This document shows, one piece after another, positions 58,717 through 64,000 of a stretch of 64,000 nt of DNA. How positions within the stretch are numbered: position 1 is the stretch's first letter; each line of letters opens with the position of its first letter. This DNA comes from Rhipicephalus microplus (Eukaryota; Arthropoda; Arachnida; Ixodida; Ixodidae): positions 67,509,906 through 67,573,905 of the forward strand of contig NC_134707.1 in NCBI RefSeq assembly GCF_043290135.1, in the 5' to 3' direction. The translations under genes were made by a program, and so were the position numbers. The notes beneath the pieces are model-generated. The model was given only the letters and a program-made list of their open reading frames with translations. It was not told the origin of the DNA and did not search any database.

Positions 58717-59050
58717 AAAGGTGATGTTCTGTCTATTTCCTATTTATTCTTTATTCATCAGACACCGCACTGCGCCCGAAGGCATTAGAGCACGGGACTT
58801 ACATGTAAGCAAATTATATATTTGTGCGCACACAAATACAACTTTAGTAGTACATGAATAACTGAAATACAGCTTTGTTCGCACACAATACTATTCTGTT
58901 ACCAAATAAGTACACCATCGTTCAGGTTACAGTTTAGGTTAATGCACTGAATAAAGTATATCTTCATTCCCAATATGAACTTGCTTTTCAGTTAGCGTAT
59001 ATTAAAGTTTATTTTTTCGCAAAAATTGAATTCGCTTACATCTTCCTTTA
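58717..59050. other. Unit 2 flank, no gene
   Basis: AT-rich, homologous to about 9423-9760. It ends in the left target-site copy (TTCCTTTA, 59043-59050) of the Penelope element. Confidence 0.6.
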
Positions 59051-60114
59051 TATTGGTAGACGAAGGAAGTGCTTAGCAACGCAAACGACAGGAAGGGATA
59101 GAAGAGACAAAACCAGGGCGCTGAACTAAAAACCAAACTTTACTGAAATGCAACTGCAATATATAGGAAAACAGAATTTGCATAACTACGCAACATCAAC
59201 AAATTCGGACATGCATGTGCCGAACGTCCTACCTTATCAAGAGCCAGTCATATCAAGGTACCTTATATAACAAAATTAACAGCCGTGAAAAAAATCGAAG
59301 GTACGCTAACACAGGAAGCACCAAATTGTTGAATGTGGAAGGCTTCGCTAGTCTCGCGCTCGCGCTGATTTTTATATCGCCCCATAATCACACACTTGTC
59401 AAAAATTGGCTGGCAGCCACACTTTTTACAATGAGCTGCCAAGTGGCTGGGAACGGAGCCTTTAGAGAGTAAGCGTGCTCCCTCAGGCGATCAAAAATGC
59501 ATTGGCCGGTTCGGCCAATGTAACAGAGCCCACATGTAAACAATATCTTGTATACAATCAATAAAACACATTCAACATAGCGCGTAGCGTGTTTCTTAGC
59601 GCACGCTTCTTTCATACGTCCTTCACTATTAACTCTGCGGCATAGATCAGCGAGCTTTTTGCGTGCGCAGAACAGAACTCATACACCTAGGAGAACTTCT
59701 TTTCCAGCGAACTTCTTCAGCCTATGGGAAACCTCATGTACGTAAGGAATAACAGCCGTGCTGGAATGTGGATTGTTGAGTAGGCTGTTGCTTCGTCCCG
59801 TATCAAACACTCTTATTGACGTAAGGAGAATGTCGGCGATGGAAGCAAGCAGGGGATTAGGAAAACCTGCTTGTTGAAGGAGATGAACTTGGTTTGAAAA
59901 ACTACATTCTACCTGCTGCTGACAAGAGCGAGTTAGAGCTTCCTTTAGGCAAGAAAAAGCGATGCCACGCTTGACTAGCCTAGAATGGGCGGACGTAAAA
60001 GGAAGAAGGCTTTTCTTCGAGCGTGGCTCGTACAACCAACAGACATGGTTCACCAAAAAAAGCATTTCTAAGTCTAGAAATCGTAGCTTGTCATCAGAAT
60101 AGGCTTCTGTAACG
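59051..60114 (-). mobile_element. Penelope-like element, 5'-truncated
   Basis: Minus-strand 3' portion of a Penelope-like retroelement. The linker after the RT reads NHVCWLYEPRSKKSLLPF, TSAHSRLVKRGIAFSCLKEA and LLQQAGFPNPLLASI (60065-59679). A GIY-YIG-type endonuclease follows: VYKILFTCGLCYIGRTG with DRLREH (59615-59388), then the His/Cys-containing C-terminal region. Stops and frame changes are present. It is flanked by the 8-bp duplication TTCCTTTA (59043-59050 and 60115-60122), and unit 1 has the empty site with CTTTTAGCTGAG. The RT core is missing. Confidence 0.85.
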
Positions 60115-60198
60115 TTCCTTTAAGCTGTGTATTTCAGGATTTTACAACCATGACCAAAACGTTTTGCAAAAGAATAAGGTTTGTGTAGGTAAAACATG

Positions 60199-62975
60199 AT
60201 GATGAGTGGTATTTAAAGGTGCAAGGGCCAATTGATGGCCAAAGAGCGCAATCTCAATAGACTAGTGATATGAAGAGTGATATGATGCGTGGCTGTAAAG
60301 AGGCATTTAAAATTCCATGCCCTAACGTGGGCAAAAACATGGAAGTAATAAAATCATGAGAGTGGCATGAGATATGTGCAGTAAAAGTCGATAGCAAAAT
60401 GTCAGGATAATAAAAGCACGGTGGAAATGTAGGCACCGCAGCCACGACCATGGTACAGATGTTGTGCTACGGATCACCTCAAAATATGGGGTAAGAGCTA
60501 TGAACACCTTTTAAAAACTTGAAAAGTGATTGCATTTGAAAAAGCGGATCCCTACCGACGAGCATCCCAGGGTGTAGTGGGAGCTGCTGTCGGTAGGGCA
60601 GTAAAAAGAGCTTTTTTCCTAGAGCATCTAGCTCATTCCAATGGACGAGAATGTGGAGAACCGCAGGTGGTTCTCCCCATTTCTCACAAATCAGTGGACC
60701 ACCGGTAGACAGAGGATATGAATGTGTAGAGTGTGTATATCCCGTTCTAATCTTTGTTAGTGTTACTTCTGTGTGTCGTGATTTTGATAGTGGCGGCCAG
60801 TTACCTAGTTTTGGCTTATTAGCATGGAGTTTACTGCCTGTTTGTCTATCTCACTTGCTCTGCCAATACTCTCTGAGATCTAATTTTAAAAAAGGTTTCA
60901 AGTCAAAAGCGGGGGTTGGTATTGATGCATTGGAAGTAGTGTCGTCGGCGGAAGCAGTCAACTTGTCGGCCGAACCGTTCCCTTGTGTTTCACTGTGCCC
61001 TGGCACCCAGCAGACAAGGACATGCTATTTTGATGTGTACAGTGTGCACAGAAGTGAGTAAAGTAACACTAGCACGGGGTTCTTGCGTCTTCATTGGATT
61101 TCGGGACTTTAACCCCATTTAAGGAATCTTTGTATACTACCGTTTTTTAAGTTTATCTGTTTGATATGTTTTACGACCGCCAATATTGCGTAAGATTCTC
61201 CTGTGAAAATGCTTGCACCAGGATGAAGAACGCCGGTCTTGGAAAAGGATTGGCGCACCACTGCATATAACTCAGAAGTGTTGTATTTTGAGGCGTCAGT
61301 AAAAAAGTCAGAGTATGTGTATTTTTGTTTTAGTTCTAAGAACTATGTATGTATGTGCGCAAGTGGTCTGTGCTATGTGACTTCAACAAAACAGATAGCT
61401 CAGTCTATAAGCTGCCACTGCCACGGTGGCATATACGCGTCAGGAGTCATCAAACTGTGTTTGAGAAGAGGCACACCTGTTTTTTTTCTGCCAGGCCCCT
61501 TATACGAACTGAGTAGTGCTGCCTCAACGAAGGACGGCTCTCGAACAAGCCTGAACTAGGCAAATCATTATTTGTGAATGAGAGGGGTTTTTCTTGTCTG
61601 CCTTCACCTTCGGAAAGTACAAAAAGGACAGGTAACATCTCTGTAAATGTAGCGACGATTCATTCAAATCTACGCACAAGCTCGTCAAATGGTTAGCTCG
61701 GAAAGCACCCTTAGAGAAGCGAAAGCCTTGACGGTGGACAGGGTCGAGAATCTTCAAGGATGATGGTGTTACCGACTGATATATTATAGCACCTTAATCG
61801 AGGCGTGTGCGTACGAGGCTTTCATATAAATTAACAGACACTTCTTGTCACTGCCCTACGTAGTGCGTAACAATACCTTCAAAATATTCATTGCTTTTAG
61901 GCACCTGTCTTTTATATACTAGAAGTCTGGGATGAAGGTTAGTTTTGTGTCGAATATTAGTCCATGAAACTTGTGCTCCACCTTCAGTGACAGAGGCTTA
62001 ACCATGCAGGTTACTTCGAGGTCAGGGTGGAGGGCCCTTTTTCCGTAGAACAAACGCAAGTGTTCTTTTGCCCGTTGAGTATAAAACTATTCCCATCCGC
62101 CCACTGAGATAGCTTCTTCAACCCTAGTTGAACTTGACGTTGGCACGTTAAGATGTTGCACGATTTGAAACCAATCTGTACATCATCGACATCTATACAG
62201 TAAAAAGTATTACGTGAGAGAGACAGGTGCAAAGAATTCATTTTAACTAAGAAACGTGTGCATCTCTCCTAAACTTTTAGTGGCACTCCTGTTTCTTGGA
62301 CAAAGATTTGAAATGAGACATTGCCAAGTCGGACATGGAATGTATGGTTGGACAAGTAGCTTTTGATGATTGTCAGCATTCTACCCCGAACACCTAAATG
62401 TGACAAGTCTTACAACAGGCCAAAGCGCCATGTAGTGTCAAATGCTTTTTTCATACGGAGGAACACAGACAAAAATTGTTTATGAACAAAAGCGCCACGA
62501 AATTTTGCCTATAATTTCAAGGCCAATAATTTCAAGGCAGTACATCAGGTGCCCGTTAATAATTTTCTCAAAGAACTTGCAAAGACAGCTGGTTAACGCT
62601 ATTGGCCTGAAGCTGGAAACGAAGGCCGGGTCCCTGTCTTTCTTTCAGAATTGGGATAACGATAGCTTCCTTCCAGTTTGAGGGTAGCTCGCCGGAGTAC
62701 CATATCGCATTAAACAGGGAGGAGAGCTTTATAGGTTTCAGTGGTCAGGTGTTTTAACATTTCATATGCCACATGGTCCAGGCCCGGGGTAGATTTATTG
62801 CAGTGGGTAAGTGAGGCTTGTAGTACAGCCAAACAGAAAGTTTCATATTATGCCTGTTGTGATGTGGGTTTGTGCTCTAATCTCTTTTTTTCTATATTTC
62901 TTTTGTATCGTCGGAACGCTTCACTATAGTGTGACGAGCTGCAAACCTGTTTGAAGTGCGCTCTGAGAGTGTTCT
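60199..62975 (-). mobile_element. I-like LINE, copy 6 (5'-truncated)
   Basis: Minus-strand copy that keeps the 3' UTR (60199 to about 60500, hairpin GGCCA/TGGCC at 60227-60241, tail reading ACTCATCATCATG), the C-terminal Cys motif and RNase H (about 60580-61640), and RT (61640-62950). It is cut in the endonuclease/RT linker near 62975, where unit 2 flank resumes. This is ordinary 5' truncation. A short ACAT may flank it (60195-60198, 62984-62987). Confidence 0.85.
60580..62950 (-). pseudogene. LINE copy 6 ORF2 (RT and RNase H), broken
   Basis: Fragments: the RT catalytic block reads FYCIDVDDVQIGF near 62205-62170, and the thumb LGLKKLSQWADGNSFILNGQ follows. RT N-terminal blocks lie near 62700-62560. 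The connection ILDPVHRQGFRFSKGAFRAN is at about 61750-61690 and RNase H lies below 61450. Multiple stops and frameshifts. Confidence 0.75.
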
Positions 62976-63068
62976 ACACTTTCACATTCTAGTTTATTCT
63001 AGTTTTTAGTTTATTTTAGTAAACTCTAGTTTAATATAGTATATATTGTATAAAGAAATTTTCATCTT
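62976..63068. other. Unit 2 flank between two LINEs
   Basis: AT-rich, homologous to about 9833-9890 (shared AAATTTTCATCT near the end), with an expanded TAGTTTATT-like repeat. Confidence 0.6.
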
Positions 63069-64000
63069 CCCCGCAGGAGCGCCTGCACAAGTAGACGTTT
63101 GGTGTGAAGCGACACCACGGACCCGAGCTACCGGGGGGGTTTCTACTCCCTCCCACGCCTAGCCGTGCGTGACTTTGTGGCGTCTGGGGAAAAGGGGACC
63201 CTGGTGGCTGAGCTGACGCTGGGTAATTGGACTTTTAAGGCCCCCCAGCAGGGGCAACACACCCCTTTGGCCCCGGCTTCACGTAGACGGCACCCCTGGG
63301 CTGACCCACCCAGGGGAAATCAGCAGTCGTCTTTTCCTGTCTTTCTCTCCCGCCTGATCTTCGTCTTTTCTTTCTTCCAATCTATCCTGTCATCTCCTCA
63401 CTTCTGTTTACTTCCATCTTCCAGGCGGCAAGGGTTAACCTTGTGTATGTGCCCTTTCTCGATCACATAATTTTGGGTTATAGGCGCTTTGTACAGCTGG
63501 CGCTGGCATGCCTTGTGCTGCCGCGTCTCAATGTTGGGCTCGATGGTGGGTGGCTGGCTTGGCTGCCGAATTTATATGCACTTTATGCCCTCTTTCTCAA
63601 TTCGTAAACTGTCTGATCACCCTCCTCCTAAGAGGGGGCGCACCGAAGCAACAATAATGTATTCATAAAACCAAAAGAACTTTTCCCGCGCTTCAATTTG
63701 ATCCACTGTGAAACGCAAGAAAAGAACACAAGAACCACTTCTCTATTTGTTGTTTCCAAATGCCTCACCAATACCCTTAGTACAGGATATCCAGCTACAC
63801 GTATGGCCAGCGAGGACCTTGTTCTCGAAGTCCAAACAAAGACCCAGTATGAAAAGCTGACGAAACTCACCTCTTTTGGAACAACACCTGCATCTATCAC
63901 ACTACACCACTCCCTGAACAGTTCCCGAGGCGTAGTGTCTGATCAAAACCTAATTAACCTGACAGAGATTGAGCTCCTCGAGGGCTGGAAAGATAAGCAT
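63069..64000 (+). mobile_element. I-like LINE, copy 7 (5' end, runs off window)
   Basis: Plus-strand element that starts with CCCCGCAGGAGCGCC and the family 5' UTR (to about 63500). ORF1 follows from about 63640 to the window end. It faces LINE copy 6 head-to-head. Everything downstream of the ORF1 N-terminus is outside the window. Confidence 0.88.
63638..64000 (+). pseudogene. LINE copy 7 ORF1, N-terminal part
   Basis: Continuous open frame to the window end without a stop: KPKELFPRFNLIHCETQEKN, then SLFVVSKCLTNTLSTGYPAT, RMASEDLVLEVQTKTQYEKL, ASITLHHSLNSSRGVVSD and LTEIELLEGWKDKH. It matches ORF1 of copies 2, 4 and 8. No in-frame ATG was found ahead of the conserved N-terminus, so the start may be mutated or the upstream part frameshifted. 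Whether this copy is intact cannot be judged. Confidence 0.75.

Noticed and set aside
59215..59472. 85-codon plus-strand open frame
   Set aside because: Antisense of the Penelope-like endonuclease and its 3' region.

Overview
The window is animal nuclear DNA, most likely from a hard tick of the Rhipicephalus type. Two things point there. First, it holds secreted lipocalin genes of the tick histamine-binding-protein (HBP) family. Second, it holds copies of a roughly 240-bp tRNA-derived SINE that resembles the Ruka family described from Rhipicephalus. There is no prokaryotic gene organisation. Nearly all long open frames are transposon ORFs, their antisense shadows, or translated microsatellites.

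Host genes. The main gene is a complete five-exon lipocalin on the minus strand (coding 34575-47940, 193 codons plus stop). It has phase-consistent GT/AG junctions, a TATA box at 47999-48006 and a polyadenylation signal at 34491-34496. A paralogue starts at 6852 on the same strand; only its first exon (6739-6852) is in the window and the rest lies off the left edge. About 3.2 kb of flanking and intron sequence is shared between the loci (5884-9900 versus 46985-63068, the latter inflated by insertions), so this is a tandem gene duplication.

Layout. 1-5884: LINE copy 1 in intron 1 of the left paralogue, itself carrying a small inserted element with a 60-bp minisatellite. 5884-9900: duplicated unit 1 (exon 1, promoter, old RTE-type LINE remnant, one SINE). 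9905-11060: CR1/Jockey-like RT remnant. 11120-17028: LINE copy 2. 17039-19540: nothing recognised. 19540-20215: RTE remnant with a perfect 25-bp-arm palindrome and a SINE. 20216-23435: LINE copy 3. 23460-25735: CpG-rich block, exon-like tandem cassettes and a 34-bp minisatellite. 25905-26842: LINE copy 8. 28198-33285: intact Ty3/gypsy element with identical 145-bp LTRs. 34491-48006: lipocalin gene, whose 8.2-kb intron 2 carries a non-autonomous LTR element, two SINE families and TA microsatellites. 46985-63068: duplicated unit 2, interrupted by LINE copy 4 (full length, 16-bp target-site duplication), a GC-rich insertion, LINE copy 5 (internally deleted), a Penelope-like element and LINE copy 6. 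63069-64000: the start of LINE copy 7 on the plus strand.

All eight LINE copies (about 27 kb) belong to one I-like family: CCHC ORF1, then AP endonuclease, RT and RNase H. Comparing the duplicated units gives relative ages: the RTE remnant predates the duplication, while the SINE at 8396, LINEs 1, 4, 5 and 6 and the Penelope copy came after it. The only element with intact genes is the gypsy element. Sequence families were recognised by eye and no database search was run.
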